Source: Coprinellus micaceus
Lineage: Eukaryota > Basidiomycota > Agaricomycetes > Agaricales > Psathyrellaceae
Direction of reading: 5' to 3'
Length of the DNA stretch: 64,000 nt
NCBI GenBank assembly: GCA_951394405.1
Contig: OX596334.1
Span: 310,001 to 374,000, forward strand
A program made the translations under genes and the position numbers. Shown piece after piece: positions 23,037 to 35,453 of this stretch. The notes beneath the pieces were generated by a model. The model made no database searches. It was not told where the DNA came from and saw only the letters and a list, made by a program, of their open reading frames with translations. The number at the start of each line of letters is the position of its first letter. Within the stretch, counting starts at the first letter, position 1.

Positions 23037-23510
23037 ATGTATTGCCAGGAGCCTACAGGACAACTGGACAAAGGCCAGCCTGTCTTTGGGTTTGCGACGA
23101 TCATGCTCTATCTAAGCATCCTCTCGTCGTTTAACGAGAATCTCAAGCTTCTCTCGGTGTACGCCCTCACCAGCACGATGCACAGCATCGAGCTGAACCC
23201 AATTGGAAGGTATTACCCTGTTACCGTCGTCCGGAAGCCCTGGTTCCGAATGTGTTTTTAACTGAGATTGTAGTGTGTTTCAAATTTCTATTCTGTTCTG
23301 AGCCCTGACCCACCTGACTTTTTTTCTCTTCCAGAATTTTGGTGCAGCCAGGAGCCAGAGCTTCTCCTGACGTACGCTCTCACCGACACAACGTACAGCT
23401 CCAATTCAAAAATATACAACGGCGAGACGAACCCTATCACCCAGGCCAAATTCTGGATTGGTTTCTGGCCAATGCGCATGTTCTCGTGTGAGATGTCTAT
23501 TCTGTTCTGA
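23037..23510 (+). other. Possible exons of an unrecognised gene, internally repeated
   Basis: Two open segments share a pattern: LKLLSVYALTSTMHS around 23140-23190, and ELLLTYALTDTTYSS around 23360-23405 after a plausible acceptor (CTTCCAG near 23335). No start, domain or complete gene model can be given. Could be a decayed duplication or a small lineage-specific gene. Confidence 0.2.
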
Positions 23511-23709
23511 ACCGCTCTATTTATTCGCTTACAGTCTCGTTACATCTCTTCTTGATTCGCCCGCTTATCTTCTTCACTCCACCCTTCTCGCCCATCCAAC
23601 GAACCAACTAGCCATTTCACCTCCCGTATTTAAACCTCCCAACTTACATACGCATCGTCTGATGGTCTGGATACTGACCGATAGAGTGAAAACTCAGAAA
23701 CCCTTTCAC

Positions 23710-23844
23710 ATGTCGAGTCTCGAGACCTGCACTGCCGAAACGGGCGGCCTCTACCGTTACGACATTCCTGAATCTTTACCAAACCCTAACAACGTTCTTC
23801 AATGGTCACCGCATTTCCCGACCACTCGGACGAGGAGAGGGTGA
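23710..23844 (+). other. Small possible exon, unrecognised
   Basis: An ATG-led frame of 44 codons beginning MSSLETCTAE ends at a GTGAGC donor-like site; an acceptor CCCACAG follows near 23908. The downstream frame that would fit the phase is short. No family recognised; may be chance. Confidence 0.15.
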
Positions 23845-24407
23845 GCCTTTCGTAATTTCGATCAAAGCTCGTACCGAGATCCGGACAGACTAATAGACGC
23901 CCACAGGTACCAAGATACCAAGATATCCAGGACAGCGACATGCAGAAATTCATTACCTTGAGCCCCGCTCCCATATTCCGAGAGGAAGGAAACCCAGGGG
24001 ACATCCGCCTCGACCCCCTCTGTACGCCAATCTGACGGTACGCCGATTTCCATGCCCATTCCGAAGCCGCTCGCTCTAAACACCGAATTATCCTCCTCTG
24101 TACGTCCTTTGCTGACTGAGACCCATTCCAATGACTCGAATTTCCCTTCTGCTGTCCTAGATTCTGGTCCACGAGACTATCTCGAGTACCCTCGCAGTGA
24201 CACCTACCCATGATCACAGATCGAGTCAAGCGCCCAAATAATATTCTCGATCACGTGTCGCGCTGCAGCCCCTATCGAGTCATTAATCTCAAGCGCCCAT
24301 GTGGTTCACAGGACATGGCTGCAGTATGAGCGAACGGATATATAGCCGATGCGTCTTTCTTCTCCTGACTTCATCCCCTCGCACCGCGAACGATCTACTC
24401 AGCAAGG

Positions 24408-26872
24408 ATGCCTTTCACCGATCTCAAGACGCTGTACGACCAGCCTCCCCCTGCGTTTGGGAAGGAGATGCGCAAGCACTTCGCGATGGACCCGGCGTAT
24501 GTGAACCTTAACAACGGTGCGTACCCCCTCTCTCGTTCCCTCTACCCCTCCCCCTATTATCAGTATCATCATCCGCCCCTTTCCTCCCCCTGATCAGCCC
24601 TATCGCGTCGATTCATCCCAGACTTACACTGATACCATCCCATCCAGGATCATACGGCACCCCTCCCCGCGCCGTCCTCCAATCTGCGTTCGAGATCACG
24701 ACGGAGATCGAGTCCAACCCCGAGCGATTCCACCGGTTCGGGTACCAGGAGCGCTTGAAAGAAGCCCGAGCCAGCATTGCTGGGCTCATCGGTGCGCACC
24801 AGGACGAGTGTTTCCTCGTGAACAACGCGACGACCGGAGTTGGCACTGTGCTGAGGAACTTTGAGTGGGAGAAGGACGACGTTATTATTGTTTGTACGTC
24901 GCTCTCTCTTTCTAGCTTACCGTCAAGAGAGGCTTCGAGATTAGAATGTAAACTGACTAAAGGACGGAATTCAGTCAACACGTCCTACTCCGCAATAAGC
25001 AACCAGGCGCAGTACCTCTCCGACGCAGCCCCGCACCCCAAGCTCGTCGTCTTCCCGCTCTCCCTCCCCACCACCTTCGCCTCCATCATCTCCTCCTTCA
25101 CATCTCTCCTCGCCTCCCCTCAAGCGCAGGTCGGAGCGAACAATAAGCGCGTGGTGGTGATCGACAGCATCATCAGCAACCCAGGAGTGCTCTTGCCGTG
25201 GAAGGAACTGGTGAAGATCGCGAAGGACGCGGGGGTGTGGACGGTCATCGATGCAGCGCACAGTATCGGCCAGGAGTTGGATCTCAATCTTGGAGAGGTG
25301 CAGCCGGATTTCTGGACTTCGGTAAGTCGCAGTACCAACTCGAAGTGCGAACGAGGAAGGGGATGGGTGATGGGGAAGAGCTAAAGTCGCGCTTTCCCCT
25401 GAATTTGCCTTTGCTTGTATATCTGCTGATGCTGATACTGATGATGCTCTCTTTCCTCCTCTTCCTTTCTCCCCCGGCCATCTATCTGCGTAGAACTGCC
25501 ACAAGTGGCTTTACGCCAAACGGTCTTGCGCGGTACTTTACATCCCATTCCGGTGAGCATCTCATCTTTCGTCGATTACTTCCACACAGGCTCCCTTCCG
25601 TCGATCTGCTTCGAGCCCTACCCCTCCGCTTTCTTCCTCGTCTCTTACTCCCAGCCATCATCCTTGCTCTTCGGTATACACTCTTGCGATTTATCGTTCG
25701 TTCCTGCTCTCCCTCTCCTCGTCTCGTCCAACCCAAGCCTTCGAACGATGCTGATTTCCCTGACAGCAACCAACACATCATCAAGACCACCGTGCCGACA
25801 TCCAATTACTACATCCCACTCGACAAGCGAAATGGGGACACCAACCTCCTCGAACAGTTTGAATGTACGTGTCCGCTCCTTGCTCCCATCCACCCCCTTC
25901 CCTTTTTCCCTGCCTTCCTTCCCTTCACCCCAACGTCCACGTCCCTGATTCATCAGCTAACGGTTCTCCCTAGGGCTTGGAACCATCGACTTCGCTCCCT
26001 TCCTCAGCGTCAACGAATGTATGTTCTCCTTCCTCCTATTTTTTCTACCTTGGCCTCCCCGACTGCCCACCATCGCCGTGCTCCTCTTCGTTGGAGCCGA
26101 GAGGGGATGCGTCGGTACCATCTTGCGCCTGTTCACCAGCGTGCATGAGTCGATATTACCCACCCCTGCCCTCGAGCTCCTAGGCACTCTCCATCCTATT
26201 CCCCGGACGACGACGCGAATGCTTTACTCACCCAACTCCCTTCCACAGCGTTCAAGTTTAGGGCATGGCTAGGCGGCGAACACAAGATCAACGAGTACTG
26301 CCACGACATCGCACTCAAGGCCGGTAAACGCCTCGCTGAGATCCTCGGGACAGAGGTTATGGACGAGGACGGGAGTCAGACGTTGAACATGGTGCGTCCC
26401 TTCTTCCCTCCTTCCAGCTCGACCATGCCTCCCCCCTTCCGCGAACCACACAACGACCTATGACTGGACTCGAAAAACTGACATACATCCACTGCGCAGG
26501 TCAACGTCGCCCTCCCCGTCCCGTCCACACTCAAGTACAGCAAGGCCCTCTACAAACGCCTCAACGACGCCCTCATCGAAGACCACAAGACGTACTCCGC
26601 CTGGTTCTTCCATAACGGAAAGTGGTGGACGCGTGTTAGCTTGCAGGTGTTTAACGAGGTGAGTCTCCGGTCATACTATCTACTCGCCCTTCAACCATCG
26701 TATACGTGCTACCGATCTCTCCGCCTCCTTCGATCGCACCCCGAAACCCTGACACCATATTAACCGCCGTAATATCTAGGTCGACGACGTAGAGGTACTT
26801 GGGAAGGCCTGGCTTCAAGTAACAAAGGACCTCGTGAAGGACCTCGAGGACGGTACCTTCAAGTCCGAGTAA
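24408..26872 (+). CDS. Class V aminotransferase-fold PLP enzyme (isopenicillin N epimerase / cysteine desulfurase-like)
   Basis: Nine exons: 24408-24516, 24648-24893, 24975-25321, 25494-25552, 25767-25864, 25974-26018, 26249-26391, 26500-26658, 26780-26872; 1299 nt, 432 aa. Seen: LNNGSYGTPP near the N-terminus, NNATTGVGTVLRN binding the cofactor phosphate, VIDAAHSIGQ with the Asp that contacts the pyridine nitrogen, and NCHKWLYAKR with the Schiff-base Lys. This order is that of fold-type I, class V PLP enzymes, which include cysteine desulfurase-like and isopenicillin N epimerase-like proteins. No targeting peptide is obvious, so cytosolic. The exact substrate cannot be read from sequence. 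Introns (81-230 nt) are longer than in the kinases. It converges on the PMI gene, with 194 bp between stop codons. Confidence 0.9.
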
Positions 26873-27066
26873 GAAGCCACAACACCCAAATGAAAGCGCC
26901 CTCCGGCCTGAACATCTGTACCATACCCACCGTACACATCGATAACCATATATAAGCTCGTTGATATACTACCATTTGAATCGTCCTTCTCAATTCCAAT
27001 ACCCTCTGGGTTCCTTCGTTTCGTTTCCGTCCAGACCCCACCCACACCCGCACACCCTACCGACAC

Positions 27067-28514
27067 TCACGCCTCCACGAAAGCCCTGAACGCACCCAAC
27101 CCCTCCTCCTTCCCCCTCGTCGAGAAACTCACAGGCGTACCCGCACCAATGAACAACACATCCCCTGTCCCAACCTCCACCTCCTCTCCCTTCCCCTCCT
27201 GCACCCACGCGATCCTCCCACTCCCTTGCGTGATGATAACCACACTCGGTCCATCCACCGCCCTCTGCAGCTCACTCGCACCTTTCGGCAGGTCGACTTT
27301 GACCACAGAGAACTCCTCGATGGGCGGGTCGTAAAGCAAGCTCTTTCCCCCGTCGTCTTGGCCTTTCTCAGTAAACGTAGTCGGCTGAACGTACGACCTC
27401 TCTCCCCCACCACACTCGTACGTCAGCCCCTTCACCAGATTCTCCACGTCCCTCAATTTCGGCGTCAGACCCGCGCGGATAACGTTGTCGCTATTCGCCA
27501 TGCACTCGATGGCCTCCCCGGAGATGTAGGCGTGCGGCTCGCCTGCGCCGAGGAAGATGGCTTCTCCGGGGGAGAGGTGGATGATGTTGAGGAGGAAGGG
27601 GCAGAGGACGCCGACGTCGTAGGGGAATTGAGTTTGGAGTTTGAGGATTAGAGGGGGGAGGTTCGTGTCGGCCAGAGATGAGGGAGAGGGAGGTCGAGAT
27701 GAGTAGCGATTTATGAGAGACTCGATGGAGGAGTGGACTTGGGAGAGCGAGGCGGTCATGACGGCTGCGAAGAGGTTCTTGAGAGCGAGCTTCTGTTCTG
27801 AGGAAGGTGAGGCGGTCGATGAGGAAGAGGAGTAGAACCCTTGTAGTATGGTGGAAGGGATGATGGATTCGAGTTCGGGCGTTGCACGAAGGTTGGCGGC
27901 GATTTCGTTCAGAGGCCTGAACCCGCACAACGCCTCAAACTCTGTCAACGCCAGCGCCATTTCAGGCTTATGGTTTGGGTCTATACCCCATGTCAGGTTT
28001 CCCGTATCTCCAGCCCAAAGACACGTATAAGACACGCACCTTTGTAGATCTTCGGCGAAATAGCATGCAGCTGCTTCGCCGTCTCCTTGTCGGGGTGACT
28101 CTGGATGCTCAGAGCTTTGGCGATGGAGAGCACCTTGAAGAGGAAGGGGAGCCCGCCGTTCTTCGCGTCGGGGAATTTCTCCGTTATGCGCGAGCCTATG
28201 AGGTCTTGGTGTTTCTGGAGGTGATCTGAGAGCAGATCGCCTGTGGCCTTGACTAGAGACGGCGAGGACGAGTGCGTCCCCATCCATAGCTATGCGCCGT
28301 ATCAGTGAGTGTGGACATCGCCATTGTCGCTGGGGCGGCTAATACTCACCTCGGCGTAAGGCTTCCCCTCATCGACCACAAACACGGGCAACTTCGACGC
28401 CTCAGCGAACTGTGCGACCTTCGCCTCCCTCCCGATCTTGCCCCAATCGTATTGCTGCGTCGTCGGCACGATCTTGAACACCTTCAAAGTCGAGGTACTC
28501 TGTTGGCTCGTCAT
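27067..28514 (-). CDS. PMI40: Mannose-6-phosphate isomerase (type I, zinc-dependent)
   Basis: Minus-strand exons 28514-28350, 28289-28040 and 27980-27067 (introns 60 and 59 nt) give 442 aa, the usual size for fungal PMI. It interconverts fructose-6-phosphate and mannose-6-phosphate, feeding GDP-mannose synthesis for cell-wall mannans, glycosylation and GPI anchors; it acts in the cytosol. Seen: QQYDWGK near residue 20, the zinc-binding QSHPDK, the type I signature DPNHKPEMA with its Glu, and GEPHAYISGE with the zinc-binding His. The start at 28514 places the QQYDWG motif at the normal distance from the N-terminus. A single-copy housekeeping gene sitting between kinase blocks. Confidence 0.95.
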
Positions 28515-29024
28515 GGCGGGTATACGGCGCTTGGTGAGGATGGTGGTGGTACGAAGACAAGACGGGTTGAGGAAGCCATTGGAATTTGGAATGATGATTT
28601 TGGGAAAGATATGAGATCAGCACCGATCTTGTACCCGAAATAGCGTCGGATGAATGTCGGATGCAGTGTTTTGCCCCTGATTGGGCGTTGGACAGGAACG
28701 TGCATCGCAGGAATGGGATGAGGAAACCTGAGTGAAGTATGTCGTGGGGTAATATTGGAGTGAGGAAGAGGACGATGGGTTGTAATTTACAAATGAGGGT
28801 ATAATACGACCAAGGGTATAAAGATTGGGAGAGGGTAACAGGAAAGCAATGGGAGGCAACAGAAAACGAAAGCACATAGTAATGCAAGAGAGCAAAGGAG
28901 GACGTATAACGGGAGGGGAGGCATCACAACGGTCGGAAGAGTAGAATGAAGGGTAGAAAGCGAGAGGTAAATAGTACATTGGATGAGGGGGCGGAGGGTA
29001 TCGCAGGAAGGAAGAGTGTTTCAC
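28515..29024. other. 5' flank of PMI and 3' flank of FunK1-D
   Basis: About 510 bp, polypyrimidine-rich on the minus strand, as expected upstream of a highly expressed fungal gene. No separate gene seen. Confidence 0.4.
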
Positions 29025-31339
29025 TTAGGGGGAGCGGCTGGTAACCAGAGAGCCGGTGTGGGTGCGGCGAGACTTGGCTTGAGGAGAGTAAGGGTGTTCC
29101 GCGTCCTCCGAAGGGCGCTTTAACCTGGACGTGGCAGGACTGGGGCTGGTATAAGGCGAGAGTGGGTGAGTGACCCGTGGAGGTGTAGTCGGAGGCGCAG
29201 CTACGGGAGGTGGACCAGCCAAGGGGGCCTTCTCAGAGGGTGCCGGGGGTTCAGGAGATGCCTCCACTTTATCCTCAGTTGGAGGAGGGGGCGCGAGACC
29301 AGTGGGGAGTGTATCCGCCTCGACGGCGGGGGGTGAAGAAGGGCTGACCTCCCGTACAGCGTCGATGGCATCGTCGAACATCTTGAGAACCGCCGCATAG
29401 TGCTCTTCTCGGTGGGCGTGCAGGATGTCCAGAACGTCGGCCCGTCCCCGGCGCATCCCGAATACGAGGCCGTACTTCTCCTTTGTCACCTTCTTCACCC
29501 AGTTGCGAAACTGCTCGAACAGAGCCAAGCAACCCGGCCCCCAGTACTTCTCGATGACCTCGGATGCCGTCTCTGCGTCCTCCCCATATCCAAACAGCCC
29601 TCGCTTGTTGCTGCCAGCTGCGTCCGGAGTTGGGGCAGACCACTTCCAGATCATCGATGGTCCTTCCTCTTTGCTGGACGCCTGACTTCCGTCCGGCCTG
29701 AAGACGAGGAAAAGGTACACCAGGACGTAGAGAAACGACTCGAGGTCGTCCAGGTAGTCGTGCTGGTGCTTGTTTCGCTGGATCGAGTGGCTCTCAAGGA
29801 CCGACAGCGACTGAAAGACACGAGTGCCCTGCGACTTCAAGTCAGTGGGAGGACGACACAGATGGGGAAACAGGCACTCACTGTATTATGGTCTACGGTG
29901 GTGTCCGGATGCTCGTCCGTCGCTCTGAAGGCGAGGTCGAAATCGATGAGGACTCCTCTGTCGCCGTCAGGCGCGTCGTCTTTTCCGAGCAGGATGTTGT
30001 TTTGGGAGATGTCGCGGTGAAGAATCCGGATGTCGTCATCGACAAGTCGTTGGTGTCCTGAAACAATGTCAGAAATATTCAAGGTAAAGGTTGTGCGAAC
30101 GTACCCGCAATCGCGTCACGAAGGGCACCGAGGAGCTGAAGAGGCGATTTGAAGCACTCGATCGATCGCCCGTAGGAATTCATAGTCGCCCGAGTCGCTA
30201 TCCGGTTGTGATACTTCCCGGACGTGGTATGGCAGCGGAACTCCCTCGTCTCCCCGCGTCCAGTTTCGTAGGCTACCATTTGCACAACACCGGGAATGCC
30301 CCTAACAAGCTCGAGAAGTTCGTGCTCGGCAGAGCGGTCGCCCGGCCTCCATGAGTCCTTCACCACAAGCTCCTCGGACGTATCTGGGTCTTGGACACGA
30401 CAACAGGTCGTCCCTCTCCCGAAGATCCAGGTTCGAGGGATAGGTAGTTGCTCGATGATGGGGTACGACTTGCGCTCTCCGCTTGGGCTCGTGGTCGTCA
30501 ACGTCCCCTGACCCTTCCTGCCGTCGACGATGGTCCACTGGACGCTGTCGTCGAGGCCAAGGGTGCGCTCGTCCGTAGAAGTCAGACCCGCGAGGAGGCG
30601 AAAGAAGGTGCGAGGATTCTGGTGGATATCGATGAGAGGGGTGATCTGCGGGCCTGAACGATCGAAATGCACGAGCCGAGCGTGTTTCTCCGTGATAACG
30701 AGAGACCGTACGTGGATTCTGTTGGGCTGCTCACGGAAGATCCGTCTGAGTGAAATTCAGTTGAAAATTCATACCCCAGACGAGCACAAGTACGCACCGA
30801 GCATATGCCTCCATCTCCTCCACATTCTCTTTCGCGTCCCCGACTTCTCCGTCTAGCTTCACAAAAAAGTAGGCCGCGATGTTGCTGTATCCAATTGTCG
30901 AGCCCGAAGAGGAAGGCGGGTTCTGCGGTTTGGGGGTCTCGAACGACGGTCCAACTGCTCGAACCACCAACGCTGGGACGTCGTCAACCTCATCGTACCC
31001 CTGCATTCCTACCACCTCTCGTTCCACCCCGCCCCGCGTCGTCTTCACGAACATCCCTATGACCGAGCGAATGATGTTGAACACCGAGCTCACGAGATCC
31101 GCTCGCGTCGCCGGTGCTTCTGGGATGAGCCACCTCTTCTCGGTGGTATCGTAGACCCCGTCAGCCCCCAGAAAGCTCTCCACATCTCCGTCCTGGACTT
31201 CACTTCGGTACAGCCCTTCCGCGTACGTATCGTTCGTGGTGGTGAAGCCTCGGTGGTCCTGGCTGGGCGTCTCTCGCTCCGGCCTTGGGCGCTCTCCAGT
31301 CGTGTTTTTGTATTCACACTCGCCACGACGTGACGGCAT
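29025..31339 (-). CDS. FunK1 protein kinase D
   Basis: Minus-strand exons 31339-30798, 30745-30105, 30057-29882 and 29828-29025; 720 aa, intact. N-terminal region with TTTNDTYAE, GPSFETP and VKLDG...AYAR. The kinase core has GRGTTCCRV (Cys where most copies have Trp), VVKDSW, HRDISQNN and LIDFDLAF, then HDYLDDLESF. The tail is Pro-rich and ends KRPSEDAEHP...SRRTH...TSRSP. Start taken at MPSRRGEC; an upstream in-frame ATG would add about 38 residues. Lies head to head with FunK1-E across 224 bp, so the two probably share control. The relic at 40170-40455 has a tail of the same type. Confidence 0.88.
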
Positions 31340-31563
31340 ATCAAATACTGCGAGTCTGAGGGCAGATGGTGGTGGTAGAGAAGGAAGGGCAACAATGACG
31401 CGCTGCACTTCTGACATCCGCATTGGGAAGCGCACGTGATCGCGGTTTTCCAATTATGATTAGGCGCCCAGTGACTCACTGGCAGGGTCTGGTCTTCCTT
31501 CTCTCCCACCACCATCCTCGTTGCTAGTCGGCTCGACACATAGACAGGCTCTTCAGGATCTTC
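31340..31563. promoter_or_regulatory. Bidirectional promoter of FunK1-D and -E
   Basis: Only 224 bp separate two divergent start codons. It contains CGCACGTGATCGCGG (CACGTG E-box) and GGCGCCCA, elements also seen in the FunK1 cassettes, though the CGCGAACAATTG block is not clear. Confidence 0.55.
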
Positions 31564-34013
31564 ATGGGGACACCCTCTAGAAGGTTCGGCCCAGGCAACC
31601 AAAGGGAAGAGCGTCGAGATACCCCCAACCAGCCCCTGCCTCGCTTCACGACGACGAGCGAGGCCTACGCCCATCCTCTTTACCAAGGCGAAGCCCAGGA
31701 CGAAGACATTGCGACGTTCTTGGAGGATAACTGTGCCTACGACCCAAAAGAGAGGATGTGGTCAATGCCAAGCGCGCCAACGACACAGGGAGACCTCCTC
31801 AGTTCGGTATTCAAGGTCATCCAGTCGGTAATAGGAGTGTTCGTGAAGCCTACCCTGGAGGGAGTGGAACGGGAAGCAGTCGTCACCCATGGAATCCCGG
31901 GCCTCGGCTTAGAGGATAACAAGGCCCCGGAATGCCCAGTCTTGGTCGTTCGAGCAGCAGGGCCGTCTTTCGAAACCCCCTCCTCCTCAGTCCCGTCTGG
32001 TGTCGGATTCAGCAACATTGCGACATATCTCTCTGTGAAGTTGGATTCGGAGATGGGAGACGCCGCAGACAACCTGGACGAGATGGTTACATATGCTCAG
32101 TGCGTCGTACTTTCGATCATATCAGCACGAACCGCGAAAACTAACTGGGCCCCTAGACAGATCTTCCGCGAGCAGCCCAACAGGATCCACGTTCGGTCTC
32201 TTATCGTCACAGAGAAGCACGCACGGCTCGTGCATTTCGACCGCGCAGGCTCTCAGATCACTCCCCTCATCGACATCCACCGGCACCCCGAGACGCTCAT
32301 TCGACTCATCGCTGGGCTATCATCCACGAACGAACGTACCCTTGGCCTCGACGACAGCATCCAGTGGACCATCGTCGACGGCAAAAAGTCTCAGGGCACG
32401 CTGACCACCACTGGAACGAGCGGAGAGCGCAAGACGTACCCCATCCTCGAACAGATACCCATCCCTCGAGACTGGATCAGGGGCAGAGCGACGACATGCT
32501 GGCGCGTTCAAGACCCCGATACTCTCGAAGTACTGATGGTCAAGGACTCATGGAGGCCGGAAGACCGCGTTGCAGAGTTTGAATTGCTCGAACTGGCCAA
32601 GGATGTTCCCGGGGTCGTGCAGATGGTTTCATACGAGACGGGACGGGGCGAGACGAAGGACTTCCGCTGCCCCACCACCTCTGGGAGGTACCACAACCGC
32701 GTTGCCACTCGGGTCACTATGAAATGCTACGGGGGGTCGATCGAGTCCTTCAAATCGACTCTTCAGCTCCTCTGTGCCCTTCGCGATGTCGTGGCTGGTA
32801 CGCCGATCTTCTTAGTTCGCCTCACACCTTAGTCCTCACTTTTTTCCAGGCCACGAACGCCTCGTCGGTGACGACATTCAAATTCTTCACAGGGATATCT
32901 CCCCAAGCAATATTCTCCTGGGACGTGAGGGCGCAACCGAGGGTAACCGCGGGGTATTGATCGACTTCGACCTCGCATTCAAAGCTACGCCAGATCATCC
33001 GGTGGTCATTGTGGATCACAACATCGTAAGTCCCCGCTCCTCCGCCCCTGTTTATTGGAATTGATGTCCAGATGCAGGGCACCCGCATTTTCCAGTCGCT
33101 CTCGGTAGTCGAGAGCTTCTCAATCCGTGTGAATAAACACCAGCACGACTATCTGGACGACCTCGAGTCGTTCCTATACGTCTTGACCTACCTCTTCCTC
33201 TCGTTCAGGCCCGATGGGAGCCGCGTGCCGAGCAAGGACGAGGGCCCGTCAATCACCTGGCAGTGGGCGGAGCAAAGACCGGAGGCGGCGGCGTGTAACA
33301 AGCGGGGTCTGTTCGGATTCGGGGAGGATTACGATACCGCGTTCGAGGTAGTCGAGAAGTACTGGGGTCCCGCCTGTTTCGCTTTGTTCGAGCAGTTCCA
33401 TGACTGGGCGACGAAGGTGATGGATGAGAAGGATAGGCTTGTGTTCAGGTCGGGCCGTCGTGGACGCGCTGACATTCTGGATCCCCTTCATGCCCTCCGC
33501 GAGGAGCATTACGCCGCGGTCCTCAAGATGTTCGACGACGCCATTGACAAGATCAACGCGGAGTCAACAGGGCCTCCACCTATCCCAAATGAGGTGCTCA
33601 TATCTCCCCAGCCCGCATCCCCCGCCGCCCTCGCGGTGAAAGGGGCGCGCGCTCCCTCTCAGGACTTGGACAAGCTCAACTTCCCCGCTCCCCACCCGGT
33701 AATCGACGCCGACGCTGTAACGGCGTCCTCGTCTCCCCCTCCAACTTTCGTTGTCACCCAACCCCGCCGGTCTACCCGCATCCTCAACCTCCGCCTTGCT
33801 AATAGAGACCCTCCTTCGCTCCCCGCACCCAAGAGGCTACCTCCACCTACAAAAGCTACAACCGCGCCTTCGCACCCCGCGCTTACCCAGACCCGCCGAT
33901 CAACTCGCCTCCTGAAGCGCCGGCTGGGAGATGCGGATGAGGACCCTGGTGTGCCTCGGCTGGAGGCGAGGCGCGTTGTGAAACGCCCGCGGGGTACCAC
34001 TCGCTCCCGGTGA
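31564..34013 (+). CDS. FunK1 protein kinase E
   Basis: Exons 31564-32099, 32157-32797, 32850-33025 and 33078-34013; 762 aa. Intron 1 is 57 nt with no stop, so an unspliced message would still be open and add 19 residues at the junction of the N-terminal domain and the QQIFRE segment; splicing is preferred because every paralogue has an intron there. Kinase motifs GRATTCWRV, MVKDSW, HRDISPSN and LIDFDLAF are complete. The tail carries QPRRSTRILNLRL, then QTRRSTRLLKRRL, and ends TTRSR. Divergent from D. Confidence 0.88.
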
Positions 34014-34501
34014 CTCCACAGATGCCCCCCTACGATGGGATACCACTGGGCTTGTCGAGCGCGAGGTTTCATACCCCTCGTGGTGCCACCATCCGTGCTT
34101 GCCGTTCCCTTCCTCGAATTGCGTAAATCAAGCGATACCTTCCCTTCCCCACGCAAAAGACCATCCCCCTCCGAATACGAATGCATAGGAGCGGTGTCCC
34201 CTTGTGCCCTTCGTCTCCCATTAGATTTATAGGTCCCCCTCACTTGCTCCCCCACTCGCATTTTTTTCCTATTCTTATTTTTCTTTCGCTTTCTGTCATG
34301 GACACGTCGCGTACTTCGCATCGGATAATACGACGGATATCGAACGTTGGACACCCACTGGACATATTACATACGGATAATATACTATTCATCGTGATTC
34401 CCCTCACACCGTGATTAATTGATTGCTGGAGCTCTTCGCGCCATCCCATACTTGTCTAGGCAGGTCTTCGTAAAACGACCTTGGCCTCTACGATTCTCTC
34501 G
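34014..34501. other. 3' flank of FunK1-E
   Basis: T-rich spacer with no gene recognised. It ends at a short MYND-family coding fragment. Confidence 0.4.
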
Positions 34502-34612
34502 AACCCTCCTCTAGAAGGGGGTATCGAGGAAACCGTGATTTTGCTATTAAGCAACGGAAAATCGTGGGCGGAGACTGACGGTGCCTTGGATTGGATCATG
34601 GGGAAGCTCTGA
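34502..34612 (+). pseudogene. C-terminal fragment of the second MYND family
   Basis: Encodes GGIEETVILLLSNGKSWAET followed by DGALDWIMGKL and TGA at 34610, almost identical to the end of the MYND gene at 38456-39549. Nothing upstream belongs to that gene, so this is an isolated 3' fragment left by a partial duplication or deletion. Its neighbours are FunK1-E and FunK1-F. Confidence 0.75.
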
Positions 34613-35453
34613 TTCCCATCGAATGGGCTTCAAAGTTTTCTTGCCTACCATGATATGCACTTCGACCTTCCCACAGACGGTTCGAAGGCGGTCGACAGCC
34701 CCCATCCCAGGGGCTAAAATTTCCATCATTCTTGCGACATTTTCGTCTCCCATAACCTCCGCTAATTCTCGATGCCCAAGGTTTTGGCACACACCGTCGC
34801 CCCGTCTTCCAACGACGGACGTCACAAAGACAATGCCCCATGATCCTCTTCAGCACTGCGGCGCCTCCAACAGTAGATGATACACCAATTTTACAATATA
34901 GTAGATCGTTGAGAACAACGCGATTGACGCTGCACCCGGGCCACCCCTTTCTATGTCTACCCTTGGTAGAGGTATGAGCCCATCAGGTTCTGCGGGCAGT
35001 CAATGAGGGTTGATGACACTAGGATGCGTGCGCGGCCGTGAGGCTATTGCAGTGGGGACCAATAGAGAAACCAGAAACGCAAAGTTAACGGTGAGTAACA
35101 AGGGGAGTAAGTCGGCTGCAGGCTTGCAGTGAGCGAGCCCCTAATCGTGAGGTGACGTTGCGCTGGGACGACCTCCTTCTATGCAAGCGACGTCTCACGC
35201 CTTTGGCTTCGACTGGATATTGTCGAGGGCAAGCCAGTTTTTCTCGTGGGTCTCGTCTTTGAATGTAGTGTCACGTGTCCGATCCACATTGGGCGCCCAA
35301 TGTAACTGTTGAAATGATGCTCGGATACTATTGTTGTCACTTCTTGCTTCCTACCACCACCATCTGAACTTCATCTGGGATTTGGGGTGACATCCTGTCT
35401 TTCCGACACCCCCTCCAGGCAATATTACTTGGCCTCTCACCAGGACGCTAGCC
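34613..35453. other. Upstream region of FunK1-F
   Basis: About 840 bp with no gene recognised. It contains the E-box and GGCGCC elements listed separately. Confidence 0.4.
35268..35310 (+). promoter_or_regulatory. Partial FunK1 promoter elements upstream of F
   Basis: GTCACGTGTCC (CACGTG) followed by GGGCGCCCAATG, in reverse order compared with the cassettes of A and B, about 145-185 bp before the ATG. The CGCGAACAATTG block is missing. Confidence 0.4.

Larger units (their letters stand above)
21185..24407. other. Long stretch without a recognised gene
   Basis: About 3.2 kb. The first part is the upstream region of the DUF6534 gene. Several open frames exist on both strands (for example near 21310-21567 and 22466-22951) but none has a convincing domain or splice pattern. 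Two pieces near 23037-23510 and 23710-23844 might be exons and are listed separately. No RNA gene seen. Confidence 0.4.
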
